The notes beneath the pieces were generated by a model that did not search any database, was not told the origin of the DNA, and saw only the letters and a list, made by a program, of their open reading frames with translations. Below, one piece after another: positions 38,593-45,859 of a DNA stretch of 52,910 nucleotides. The stretch's first letter is position 1; each line of letters starts with the position of its first letter. Source of the stretch: Ferrovibrio sp. (GTDB taxonomy: Bacteria > Pseudomonadota > Alphaproteobacteria > Ferrovibrionales > Ferrovibrionaceae); NCBI RefSeq assembly GCF_029255545.1, contig NZ_JANLJJ010000035.1, positions 8,790-61,699 on the forward strand, given 5' to 3'. The translations under genes and the position numbers were made by a program.

Positions 38593-38904
38593 TCAGGCGT
38601 CGTCGGAGCCGTCGTCCTTGTGATTATGCAGGAACCGCGCGATCTGGGTTTTCAGTTCGAGCGGATCGTAGGAAGCCCTGACGGCGGTGGCGCGCAGGAA
38701 CAGGGCGCGCTGGATTGGCATTGGCAGGTCATTCCAGGTCAGGACGGCCGCCGCACCCAGGCATTGCAGGATGTTGCGTTCGGCGTCACCCAGCACCAGA
38801 CCGGCAGCCTCCGTTGCCAGATGACCGCCTTCGCCTTCCCAGCGGCGAAGCGCGCGGGCCATCTGCCGATCTGCTTCCGTCTGTTCCGGTTTCCGATCAG
38901 GCAT
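38593..38904 (-). CDS. Hypothetical protein (103 residues)
   Basis: A soluble, charged protein with no signal peptide or membrane segment. Helical segments are likely around EADRQMARALRRWEGEG and DAERNILQCLGAAAVLTW; the C-terminus is very acidic (HKDDGSDDA). I do not recognise the family. It is preceded by a short inverted repeat, GCAGTG-TAG-CACTGC (38909-38923), right before its start codon, and lies convergent with tgt. Real coding status is supported by frame length and GC pattern only. Confidence 0.6.
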   Translation of the reverse strand: MPDRKPEQTEADRQMARALRRWEGEGGHLATEAAGLVLGDAERNILQCLGAAAVLTWNDLPMPIQRALFLRATAVRASYDPLELKTQIARFLHNHKDDGSDDA

Positions 38905-38984
38905 GGCGGCAGTGTAGCACTGCGGAGCTGTTTTCCGTCGGAAAATCTGGCGTGAGCGGGCGCCTGAACCGGGGGGAACGCCGG

Positions 38985-39479
38985 TTATTCAGCCTCGTCG
39001 TCATAATACGTCACATTGAGAAGCTGCTCGATCCGCTCGCCGCCATCCACGGTCAGCGGCATCGTGATCGACTCAAACTGCACGAAGCTGCGATCGACGA
39101 AATAATAGCTGCCGACCGCGCGGAGCGGTTTTTTCTCATCGGCGATCCATGACAGGCCCTGATTGAAATCGGCATAGGCCGGCTCGCTCATGATCTCGTC
39201 GACGAATCTGCCGGTCGGGTCGCGGCCGGAATACTGGCTGATCAGCGTGCCATAGAGCCGGATGCGGAACCGCTGGCCCGTTTCGGTGCGCACCACTTCG
39301 TAAATCAGGATGCGCGGCAGGTAGGGGCGCAGCACGAAGGGGGAGAGGTCGGCGCGGTCAGGCGCAATCCGGCCGGCGCGTTTTTCCTCCCATAAAGCCG
39401 CCAGCTCATGCAGCTCGGGCCGGATGAAACGCAGGCTGGGATCGAGGCGGAATCTGCTCTCGACGATCTGCCGGTTCAC
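38985..39479 (-). CDS. PAS-domain protein of the PAS_5 type
   Basis: A 164-residue soluble protein in which residues about 15-150 resemble the single-PAS proteins (PAS_5) abundant in Rhodospirillales: LRFIRPELHELAALWEEKR, the LPRILIYEVV strand, the FRIRLYGT strand with YSGRDPTGRF, and a C-terminal YYFVDRSFVQFESITMPL. There is no output domain, so it could be a sensory partner, a ligand-binding protein, or an uncharacterised relative. It lies 82 bp downstream of the tRNA-Lys gene on the same strand. Confidence 0.78.
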   Translation of the reverse strand: MNRQIVESRFRLDPSLRFIRPELHELAALWEEKRAGRIAPDRADLSPFVLRPYLPRILIYEVVRTETGQRFRIRLYGTLISQYSGRDPTGRFVDEIMSEPAYADFNQGLSWIADEKKPLRAVGSYYFVDRSFVQFESITMPLTVDGGERIEQLLNVTYYDDEAE

Positions 39480-39561
39480 GGAGTTTCCTCCTGTTTGCCG
39501 TCAGCATAGCCGAAAGGGCAATCGGAGGGCGAAAGAATTGCTGGTTGTGGGGAGGCAGAAG

Positions 39562-39637
39562 TGGTGAGCCCGCCGGGATTCGAACCCGGGACCTCTCGAT
39601 TAAAAGTCGCTTGCTCTACCAGCTGAGCTACGGGCTC
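39562..39637 (-). tRNA. tRNA-Lys (anticodon UUU)
   Basis: A 76-nt cloverleaf on the minus strand with encoded CCA. Acceptor stem GAGCCCG/CGGGCTC, D arm GCTCAGCTGGTAGAGC, anticodon loop CTTTTAA (anticodon UUU, bases 39603-39605 on the plus strand approximately), and T arm CCGGGTTCGAATCCCGG are all recognisable. The anticodon stem pairs only its lower three positions; the upper two are A27-G43 and G28-A42. Confidence 0.93.
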
Positions 39638-39786
39638 ACAGAGGTCTGTCAGACAGGAGTCTGTCAGTGATCCTTCGGGCGGGCATGCCGCGCCCGAAAG
39701 CGCGGCGACCATAGGTCGGTCGTCCGTCCCCGTCAACCTACTCGATCTCGCGAAAAATCAGGATGTTGCGCCAGCCGGACCGGGTT
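39638..39786. other. Gap beside tRNA-Lys
   Basis: This 149-bp stretch holds the upstream region of tRNA-Lys. TCTGTCAG occurs twice (39645-39652 and 39660-39667) and CTGTC-A-GACAG is a small palindrome (39646-39656). At 39774-39808 nested inverted repeats (GCCGGACC/GGTCCGGC and CCGGGT/ACCCGG) mark the left end of the inverted TPR gene half. Confidence 0.5.
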
Positions 39787-40713
39787 TCAGACCCGGCTGC
39801 GGTCCGGCGGCAGGCCGCGCGCGAACAGCCTGAGGGGCAGGCTGCCGATCTCGATCCAGGCATCCACCGGCCCATGATCCTTCAGCCAGGCGTAGTCAAG
39901 GACATGTCGTTGCCCGACCCGTTCCTGCCGGCTGGCAACGACGACGGCTCCGGGCAAGCTGCGGGCCAGCAGGGGGGCCAGCCGCGCCTCGCATTCCACA
40001 ACCAGTTTTCCGCAGAGCGGCTGCAGATCACGCAGGTCGCTGGCGAAGCGGATCTGGTCGCCGATTCCTTGCTCCGCCGTCACCAGCAGGCACCGTCCGC
40101 CCATATCCTCGCCCTGCCAGCGCGGCGCGGTGAGGCCGGTGCGGATGACCTCCGGATTGGCATCGGGGCGCAGGCGGTATTCATAGTCATCCAGCCCGGG
40201 TTGCCAGATGCCCAGGCTGAGCAGCATGGTGGCCCGCGCCATGCGCAGGCTGCGGTTGTCTGGCTCCAGCGTCACGGCCCGATCCAGCCGGGCGCGGGCG
40301 AGGGGCATATCGCCGCAGCGGTAAGCGGCTTCGGCAGCCTGGCTGAGCATTTCCGGCCAGTCGGGATGCAGGGCCAGCGCCTGCTCCAGCCAGGGCCCAG
40401 CTTCCGCCGCGGCGCCCTGTTGCAGCAGCAGGCTGCCCAGCGCGGCCGCGCGGGCCGCGGCAAACCCGACATCGGCAGGATAAAGCCGCAGGCCGGTTTC
40501 CGCCGCCGACCAGGCTTCGGCCCAGCGGCGGTCCTGCCGGTACAGCATGGCCAGGCTGCGCAGCAGGCCGGCATCGGCCGGCGCCAGCCGTCGGGCGCCG
40601 GCGAAGTGCGATATCGCGGCCCCGACATCGCCGGCCTGCAAGGCGGCAAGGCCGACCTGTGTCAGCGCGGCGGCGGAGTTTTGCGGAAGTGGTGTCATCT
40701 CTGGCGCCAGCAT
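39787..40713 (-). CDS. TPR protein: N-terminal half of a split TPR/glycosyltransferase-9-like gene
   Basis: The 308-residue product has tetratricopeptide repeats over about residues 10-180 (repeat cores such as GLAALQAGDVGAAISHF and LYPADVGFAA) and then the first part of the glycosyltransferase-9-like domain that usually follows them: WQGEDMGGRCLLVTAEQGIGDQIRFA, VECEARLAPLLAR and IGSLPLRLF. It stops just there, where relatives go on. The missing continuation is encoded on the opposite strand, beginning 24 bp beyond this gene's start (40737-41300). Starts at 40713 or 40698 are possible, neither with a good ribosome-binding site. Read as the product of an inversion; whether it is expressed is unknown. 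Confidence 0.7.
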   Translation of the reverse strand: MLAPEMTPLPQNSAAALTQVGLAALQAGDVGAAISHFAGARRLAPADAGLLRSLAMLYRQDRRWAEAWSAAETGLRLYPADVGFAAARAAALGSLLLQQGAAAEAGPWLEQALALHPDWPEMLSQAAEAAYRCGDMPLARARLDRAVTLEPDNRSLRMARATMLLSLGIWQPGLDDYEYRLRPDANPEVIRTGLTAPRWQGEDMGGRCLLVTAEQGIGDQIRFASDLRDLQPLCGKLVVECEARLAPLLARSLPGAVVVASRQERVGQRHVLDYAWLKDHGPVDAWIEIGSLPLRLFARGLPPDRSRV

Positions 40714-40736
40714 GAGGGGATGCTTAAGCTGCCGCA

Positions 40737-41300
40737 ATGCTTTCCGGATTCCTTCAGGCTGATCCGGCCGCCATCGACGCCCAGCGCCGCCGTATGGGCG
40801 CCATGGCCGGCGGACGGCCCCGCATCGGCCTGTCTTGGCGCAGCGCCAATGCCGATTTCGGCCCGCAGAAATCACTGCGCCTCGACGATTTCACGCCGCT
40901 GTTCGCCGCCGTCGATGCGTTCTGGGTCGACCTGCAATACGGCGACACGACTGCTGAACGGACGGCCCTGCAGGCCGGGCAGGACATTGCCCTGTGGCGC
41001 GATCCCGCCATCGATCCGCTGCGCGACATGGATGCCGCCGCGGCCCAGTATGCCGCCCTCGATCTGGTGATCACCACCAGCAACACCGCCGCCCATCTGG
41101 CCGGGGCGCTGGGCCTGCCGGTCTGGCTGCTGCTGCCGGCGCCGGGTTACGGGCTGCTCTGGTACTGGTTCCTGGATCGGCCAGACAGTCCGTTTTACTC
41201 CAGTTTGCAATGTTTTCGGCAGGAGAGGCCCGGCGACTGGACCGGACCGGTGGGGCTGGTCGCCATGGCCCTGAAGGCCCGGTTCGGGCCGAAACCGTAG
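40737..41300 (+). CDS. C-terminal half of the split TPR/glycosyltransferase-9-like gene
   Basis: The 187-residue frame begins with what is normally internal sequence (FLQADPAAIDAQRRRM) and continues with the last part of the glycosyltransferase-9-like domain: RIGLSWRS, SLRLDDFTPLF, LVITTSNTAAHLAGALGLPVW, LLPAPGYGLLWYW and FRQERPGDW. The complementary first half is the minus-strand gene at 39787-40713. The frame is closed by TAA at 40725-40727 and no Shine-Dalgarno sequence stands at a useful distance from ATG 40737, as expected for an internal fragment. Possibly not translated in this arrangement. Confidence 0.7.
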   Translation: MLSGFLQADPAAIDAQRRRMGAMAGGRPRIGLSWRSANADFGPQKSLRLDDFTPLFAAVDAFWVDLQYGDTTAERTALQAGQDIALWRDPAIDPLRDMDAAAAQYAALDLVITTSNTAAHLAGALGLPVWLLLPAPGYGLLWYWFLDRPDSPFYSSLQCFRQERPGDWTGPVGLVAMALKARFGPKP

Positions 41301-41394
41301 CGTCCGTTACCAGATTACAACCTTCGGGGGCCTGTTTTTTGCTTCGCAGTTGCGGAATAATGTCCTGCATCCGGAAGAAGGCCGGAGGATGAGG

Positions 41395-41586
41395 ATGATG
41401 CCCGTGTTTTACGTTGAAGGCGGTATTTTCAAGGACTTGGCCGACCCGGCGCCGATCGCGGGTACCGAGGAGCGCTACGGTCCGTTCCAGACCGAGCGGG
41501 AGGCCGACCAGATCTGGCGCGCCCGCATGGCCGACAAGATCGATATCTGCAATCACCGCCTGCGGGTCATCCAGCGCGACGCCTGA
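41395..41586 (+). CDS. DUF4170-type small protein
   Basis: A 63-residue soluble protein beginning FYVEGGIFKD and continuing with a GPFQTEREADQIWRARM segment, the pattern of DUF4170 proteins found widely in alphaproteobacteria. Function is unknown. GGAGG at 41384-41388 stands 6 bp before ATG 41395; ATG 41398 is a near-equal alternative, giving the same protein less one Met. Confidence 0.7.
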   Translation: MMPVFYVEGGIFKDLADPAPIAGTEERYGPFQTEREADQIWRARMADKIDICNHRLRVIQRDA

Positions 41587-41646
41587 TGGCCGGCCCGCCC
41601 CGCTCACCCGGTCGGGCCTGCGCTTTCCCAGTTGCTAACTGTTTCG

Positions 41647-41671
41647 CCTGCCACGATGATTTCATGGCAGG
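41647..41671 (+). other. CCTGCCA/TGGCAGG inverted repeat
   Basis: Perfect 7-bp arms with an 11-nt loop, 36 bp before the start of the next hypothetical gene. The same arm core (CTGCCA/TGGCAG) recurs at 42798-42813. Confidence 0.4.
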
Positions 41672-41706
41672 TCGGCCCGATTCGGCCTGCACGGAGCGAG
41701 GAAGCG

Positions 41707-42351
41707 ATGTTCGATCCCCACGCCGCCGGCCGGCTGATCGCCAACCGGGGTGATCTGAAGCGCAAGGCTGTGAATTACAAGCGCGGACAGGATCTGCGCC
41801 TGACGCCAGAACTGCGCGGCCAGATCGAAAAGGTGATTGTCGAAAACCAGGCGGATTTCGAACGCGCCGCGCGTGACACCATGCAGACGATCAAGGAAGC
41901 CTGGGGATCGGCGGCGTTCAACTCCATTGGCCGCGCCCGGTACTACGAATGGATTCACGATCTGGCGCTGGAACTGAAAGGGCAGGGCAGCCTGTTCGGT
42001 TATCCGCTGGTCACACTTTATGCCGACAACCTGAAGAATCTCTGCGGTGGCCTGACCAGTCCGACGCCACGGCTGCATGCCATCATTGGCCTGAATGTTG
42101 ATGCCCTGAACATCATTATCCGTCGCCGCATCACCGGGCCGGGCAGCGTTCTGGAACGCCGGGTTGCCGAAGCCCTGCGCGAAGCCTATGTGAAGATGCG
42201 GCTGCGCGCGCCGTCGGAAGTGGCCGTCGAGCACAAGGTGGCCAGCGCGGTGCGCCAGCTTGACAGCAAGCGTGGCGCGCCGGTCAAACAGCCCGAACTG
42301 AAGGAAACCGGCCGGCAATGGCCGAACGGCGTGCGCCTGCCGGCCAATTGA
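41707..42351 (+). CDS. Hypothetical helical protein (214 residues)
   Basis: A soluble, mostly helical protein with a basic first third (GDLKRKAVNYKRGQDLRL), a central segment with many hydrophobic positions (GYPLVTLYADNLKNL, LHAIIGLNVDALNIII) and a charged tail. The central part could form a helical bundle. I do not recognise a family. GGAAGCG precedes ATG 41707; a longer upstream extension is poorly supported. Followed at 18 bp by another unknown gene, so probably co-transcribed. Confidence 0.62.
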   Translation: MFDPHAAGRLIANRGDLKRKAVNYKRGQDLRLTPELRGQIEKVIVENQADFERAARDTMQTIKEAWGSAAFNSIGRARYYEWIHDLALELKGQGSLFGYPLVTLYADNLKNLCGGLTSPTPRLHAIIGLNVDALNIIIRRRITGPGSVLERRVAEALREAYVKMRLRAPSEVAVEHKVASAVRQLDSKRGAPVKQPELKETGRQWPNGVRLPAN

Positions 42352-42369
42352 GCAGCGGGTTTACACGCC

Positions 42370-42705
42370 ATGGCATCTTCCGACGATCGCAACAATCCCA
42401 ATGGCCCACCCGAGGGGTATAACTGGCGGCCGCAGGCGATCAAGCCGATCCCGGCCGTCGAGGTGATCTCGGACGCCATCAAGGATGCCGACAAAAGCTA
42501 TTTTTTCGAGAACTACACCAAGCAGGCCAATGCGGTGATCGCGGCCCTGCGCAAGCATGGCTACGTGATCGTGCCGTATTATCCCACCGTCGAGATGGTG
42601 AAGGCGGCGATGGATGAACTGCAATACGGCCAGAACCGCTTCACCAACGTGGTGATGCCGATGTATCTCGCCATGATGAAGTCGGCGCCGAAGCCCAAGG
42701 GTTGA
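42370..42705 (+). CDS. Hypothetical protein (111 residues)
   Basis: A soluble protein with a polar start (MASSDDRNNPNGPPEGYNWRP), an acidic/helical middle and a compact segment VIAALRKHGYVIVPYYPTVE followed by a helix with MDELQYGQNRF. No transmembrane segment and no known domain recognised. It follows the preceding hypothetical gene by 18 bp. Confidence 0.6.
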   Translation: MASSDDRNNPNGPPEGYNWRPQAIKPIPAVEVISDAIKDADKSYFFENYTKQANAVIAALRKHGYVIVPYYPTVEMVKAAMDELQYGQNRFTNVVMPMYLAMMKSAPKPKG

Positions 42706-42752
42706 GCAACCGGGGCTGAGCAGCTGGGACTGGCAGCGGCTGGTCGCGGAAT

Positions 42753-42813
42753 AACCGGTCTTTAATCCGGTTCTGCTAAAGGCGTTGCGACGTTATACTG
42801 CCAGCCATGGCAG
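42753..42813 (+). promoter_or_regulatory. Inverted repeats and a possible -10 before a small hypothetical gene
   Basis: AACCGG (42753-42758) and CCGGTT (42767-42772) form a 6-bp inverted repeat around TCTTTAAT. TATACT (42794-42799) resembles a -10 box, with only a weak -35 (TTCTGC, 17 bp upstream), and CTGCCA-GCCA-TGGCAG (42798-42813) forms a hairpin. Together they suggest a promoter/operator region for 42830-43563. Confidence 0.35.
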
Positions 42814-42829
42814 GGAATGGAACACAGGG

Positions 42830-43030
42830 ATGAGCCGGGAAAAGCTGGTGGCTTTCCTGCGCGTGGCAGGGCCAGAGCGCACGACCGAGATACTCAAGCG
42901 GTTGCCGCCGCAGGAGGCTCTCGCCGTGCGTCAGGCGCTTGACCAGATGCCCGCCGTGCCGTCTGCCCATGTCGATCAGGCCGCCGATGCCGCAGCCACC
43001 TTCGTGGCGGCGATCACGCATAAACGGTGA
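42830..43030 (+). CDS. Hypothetical small helical protein (66 residues)
   Basis: A short soluble protein, predominantly helical, with the segment LVAFLRVAGPERTTEILKRLPPQEALAV near its start, resembling a FliG-like or armadillo-type helical hairpin but too short to assign. ATG 42830 follows CAGGG. Its GTGA stop overlap couples it to the exported protein downstream. Function unknown. Confidence 0.5.
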   Translation: MSREKLVAFLRVAGPERTTEILKRLPPQEALAVRQALDQMPAVPSAHVDQAADAAATFVAAITHKR

Positions 43031-43563
43031 CACCGCTGCTGCTGTTGCGCGGCATCGCCGCTTTGGTCGTTGCGGCTGTCGCGCTGCCGGTCCTGGCCCA
43101 GGACGGCCTGGGACCGGGCCGCCGTCCCCAGGCCCCGCGGATCTGCATGACACCACCGCAAATGGAGGCCGAGGCGATTGTGCGTGCCGGCATGATCATC
43201 CGCGCCTATGCGCGCGACTGCGCGCGACTGGGACATGATGCCACCATCCTGCCGCTCTGGGGGGCTTTCGATCAGGCCAATGCGCAGCGGTTCCGCGATG
43301 CCGTGCAGTTGCGGTCAGAGGCTTACAAACTCAACTATCCTGACGACCCCTATGCCGAGCAGCGTGCGACCAATGAGGTGCTGGCTTCGCGCCAGATGAG
43401 CGAATTCGCGCCGCAGGAATGCATGGCGCTGGCCGATCTGGTCGGCTCGTTCAACGATTGGGATGCCTTCATGCGGCATGTGCGCACGACGGTGCTGGGG
43501 CAGGTGAAGACGGCGTTCAAGCTGTGCCCGAAGAAACGCGCGGGTGCTGCGGCCGGACAATAA
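43027..43563 (+). CDS. Hypothetical exported protein (178 residues)
   Basis: Starts with GTG 43027, overlapping the stop codon of the preceding gene (GTGA). A signal peptide (MTPLLLLRGIAALVVAAVAL, cleaved near residue 24 after VLA) is clear. The mature protein contains four Cys (ICMTPP, RDCARL, QECMAL, KLCPKK), which may form two disulfides, and long helical segments. No family recognised. It converges with the OB-fold protein gene, with 3 bp between stops. Confidence 0.62.
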   Translation: MTPLLLLRGIAALVVAAVALPVLAQDGLGPGRRPQAPRICMTPPQMEAEAIVRAGMIIRAYARDCARLGHDATILPLWGAFDQANAQRFRDAVQLRSEAYKLNYPDDPYAEQRATNEVLASRQMSEFAPQECMALADLVGSFNDWDAFMRHVRTTVLGQVKTAFKLCPKKRAGAAAGQ

Positions 43564-43566
43564 CGC

Positions 43567-44088
43567 TCACCCGTTCGGCACCACCACGATCTTGTTGTTT
43601 TCCAGCACCACGCTGCCGGCCCGGAATACCGACGAGCCATAGGGGTCCATCTGGCCGATCACGCGCACGCGGTCGCCAGCCTTCACTTTTGTCAACTCGC
43701 GCCAGCTTGGCCCCAGATTGATCACCTGGCTGGCATTGCCGTCGTTGAGCACGAAGGTGGTGGCCTGTGGCGACAGCACCACGCCCTGCAGCATCACCGC
43801 CTTGCCGCGCGGGATTTCCGCGATCGGCACCAGATCGGGCAGGGTGAAAGCCATGGTCTGGTTGCGCGGCGCATTGGGGTTTTTCGCCGCCGGTTTAGGC
43901 GCGGCTTTAGGCTTGATCGGCTGCGTCTCGGGCTCGGCGGCCGCGCGCGGATCGGTGGTGCTGGGCGTCGACGGCGTGGAGCCCTGCATCTTGGCTGGCG
44001 GCTGGGCAGCCGGGGCCTGTTGCTGGGCCATGGCCGGCCCTGCCAGAAGCAGGGCCGCCATCAGCGGAAAGGATTTTGTTATATGCAT
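43567..44088 (-). CDS. Exported protein with a possible OB-fold domain
   Basis: A 173-residue protein with a signal peptide (cleaved near residue 22, AMA/QQQ), then a low-complexity Ala/Pro/Gln/Thr linker to about residue 80, and a C-terminal domain of about 85 residues of alternating beta-like strands (AVMLQGVVLSPQATTFVLND, ITVRVIGQMDP-like VRVIGQMDPYG) that looks like a small OB fold, similar in outline to the BOF/YgiW proteins. This is a weak structural guess. It overlaps the end of the upstream SDR gene by 10 bp, so the two are coupled. Confidence 0.6.
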   Translation of the reverse strand: MHITKSFPLMAALLLAGPAMAQQQAPAAQPPAKMQGSTPSTPSTTDPRAAAEPETQPIKPKAAPKPAAKNPNAPRNQTMAFTLPDLVPIAEIPRGKAVMLQGVVLSPQATTFVLNDGNASQVINLGPSWRELTKVKAGDRVRVIGQMDPYGSSVFRAGSVVLENNKIVVVPNG

Positions 44089-44837
44089 CGGCCGCCATCG
44101 ACCTCCATGCAGACGCCGGTGATGAAATTCGCCTCGTCGGAGGCGAAATAGAGCGCTGCGTTGGCGATATCCTGCGGCGTCGAGAAGCGGCCGATCGGGA
44201 TCGTGCTGACGAACTTGGCCTTCATCTCCTCGGTCTCCTGGCCGCCCATGAATTCCTTCAGCATCGGGGTGAGGCCGGCCACGGGGTTCAACGCGTTGAC
44301 GCGAATCTGTTCCGGCGCCAGTTCCACCGCCATTGCTTTTGTCAGGGTGATCACCGCGCCCTTGCTGCCATTATACCAGACCAGGCCAGGGCGGGGCCGC
44401 ACGCCGGCGGTGGAGGCGATGTTGATGAAGGCGCCGGCGCCGCGCTTGCGCATCGCGGGCACGGCATACATGGCCGAGTTGTAGATGCTCTTCACATTGA
44501 CGGCGAAGATCTTGTCGAAGGTGGCTTCGTCGGTTTCCAGCAACGGCGCATTGCGCTGCGGCATGCCGGCATTGTTGACCATGATGTCGAGACCGCCGAA
44601 GGCCTCCACCGCCTTGTCGACCAGGCTCTTCATCTGTTTGTTCTGGGAGACATCGACCGCCACGGGCAGCGCCTTGTGGCCGGCCTTGTTGATTTCGCCA
44701 GCGACTTTCTCGGCGGCCGCGAGGTTCAGGTCGCCGATTACCACGGCGGCGCCTTCCAGGGCGAATCGCTTGGCGATACCTTCGCCAAAGCCCGAGCCAC
44801 CACCGGTCACGATTGCCACCTTGTTCGCCAGACGCAT
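44079..44837 (-). CDS. Short-chain dehydrogenase/reductase
   Basis: A 252-residue classical SDR, likely NAD(P)-dependent, acting on an unknown alcohol or ketone. TGGGSGFGEGIA (cofactor), NNAG, the catalytic Ser in NIASTAG, Tyr-x-x-x-Lys in WYNGSKGA and the C-terminal ITGVCMEVDGG are all intact, unlike the SDR inside the pdh operon. ATG 44837 stands 8 bp after GGAGG; an in-frame TTG at 44843 is less likely. No adjacent gene suggests the substrate. Confidence 0.9.
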   Translation of the reverse strand: MRLANKVAIVTGGGSGFGEGIAKRFALEGAAVVIGDLNLAAAEKVAGEINKAGHKALPVAVDVSQNKQMKSLVDKAVEAFGGLDIMVNNAGMPQRNAPLLETDEATFDKIFAVNVKSIYNSAMYAVPAMRKRGAGAFINIASTAGVRPRPGLVWYNGSKGAVITLTKAMAVELAPEQIRVNALNPVAGLTPMLKEFMGGQETEEMKAKFVSTIPIGRFSTPQDIANAALYFASDEANFITGVCMEVDGGRCI

Positions 44838-44980
44838 GCTCAAATCCTCCCGGAAGCCTATGTTGAACGGTTCCGGGCCACTCTAGCCCGGCAGCAAGCC
44901 CGCGCAAGTGATTCGCAGACGGCGGAAAATCGCCTTTCCGGCGACAATTCGGCCGGTTGAAAGCGGGCGGTAAGCTTGCG

Positions 44981-45009
44981 CCAGTAACAAACTTGCGCGA
45001 TTTTACTGG
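44981..45009. promoter_or_regulatory. CCAGTAA/TTACTGG inverted repeat in the SDR/GT2 divergent region
   Basis: Perfect 7-bp arms 15 bp apart, ending 37 bp before the GT2 start. A CTTGCGC direct repeat (44975-44981 and 44992-44998) lies across the left arm and loop. The placement suits an operator for one or both divergent genes. The rest of this 209-bp gap shows nothing recognisable. Confidence 0.4.
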
Positions 45010-45046
45010 CCTCCTCCGTGACCCCCTGCCATAAACACCCCCCATC

Positions 45047-45847
45047 ATGAATGGCGTTTCCCCAATCCCTGCCGGGCAGAATTCCGCTTCGGCCAGCCCC
45101 CCGACTCAACCAGCCGAGGCCTGCGACCTGTCGGTCGTGATTCCCGTGCATAATGAGGCGGCGAATATCCGGGTCCTGCTGGAGGAAATCTGCGCCGCCC
45201 TGCGGGGCAGGATGAGCTTCGAGATCCTGGCGGTGGACGACTGCTCGACCGACGAGACGCCGGCGATTTTGCGCAGTTGCACGGCGGCGATGCCGGAACT
45301 TCGACCGCTGCGGCATCGCCGCAATGCCGGCCAGTCGATGGCTGTCGTCACCGGCGCCTATGCCGCCCGTGGCGCCGTACTGGTGACCCTGGACGGCGAT
45401 GGCCAGAACGACCCTGCCGATATTCCGGCGCTTTGGGCGGCTTTGCAGGCAGCGCCGGATGGCGGCGCCGGATTGCTGCTCGCCGGTCATCGGGTGAGGC
45501 GGCAGGACAGCTGGGTGAAGAAACTGTCGTCGAAGATTGCCAATGCGGTGCGGTCGCGCCTGCTGGGCGACGCCACGCCGGATACCGGCTGTGGCCTGAA
45601 GATGCTGCGCCGCGACCTGTTCCTGCGCCTGCCGGCCTTCGATCACATGCATCGTTTTCTGCCCGCCCTGGTGCTGCGCGCCGGCGGCAAAGTGCGCTCA
45701 GTGCCGGTGCATCACCGGCATCGCCGTGGCGGCGTCTCGCATTACGGCACCTGGGGGCGGCTGAAAGTCGGTCTGGTCGATCTGGCCGGCGTGATGTGGC
45801 TGAAGCGCCGCTGGCGTGACAGCGGCGGCAGTGACCCGCTTGTGTAA
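45047..45847 (+). CDS. Glycosyltransferase family 2 (polyprenyl-phosphate sugar transferase type)
   Basis: A 266-residue GT2 enzyme resembling dolichol-/undecaprenyl-phosphate sugar transferases (ArnC-like). It shows VVIPVHNEAANI at the nucleotide-binding start, VDDCSTDETP, the metal-binding LDGDGQNDP (Asp-x-Asp) and DTGCGLKMLRRD. Unlike ArnC it has no C-terminal membrane pair, so it is probably peripheral. Its position before a LABN protein and a GT39 transferase suggests it charges undecaprenyl phosphate with a sugar, which GT39 uses (inference). Confidence 0.88.
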   Translation: MNGVSPIPAGQNSASASPPTQPAEACDLSVVIPVHNEAANIRVLLEEICAALRGRMSFEILAVDDCSTDETPAILRSCTAAMPELRPLRHRRNAGQSMAVVTGAYAARGAVLVTLDGDGQNDPADIPALWAALQAAPDGGAGLLLAGHRVRRQDSWVKKLSSKIANAVRSRLLGDATPDTGCGLKMLRRDLFLRLPAFDHMHRFLPALVLRAGGKVRSVPVHHRHRRGGVSHYGTWGRLKVGLVDLAGVMWLKRRWRDSGGSDPLV

Positions 45848-45859
45848 GGAAAGAGTGTC

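Noticed and set aside
39476-39736. A minus-strand open frame of 86 codons over the tRNA-Lys gene
   Set aside because: It is the translation of the tRNA itself (the familiar VPGSNPGG string comes from the T arm). No ribosome-binding site; the tRNA call explains the sequence.
39823-40764. The 14-bp imperfect inverted repeat as the crossover site of the split gene's inversion
   Set aside because: Recombination there would join the two halves in different reading frames, so it does not recreate the ancestral gene. The inversion itself is kept as a finding.
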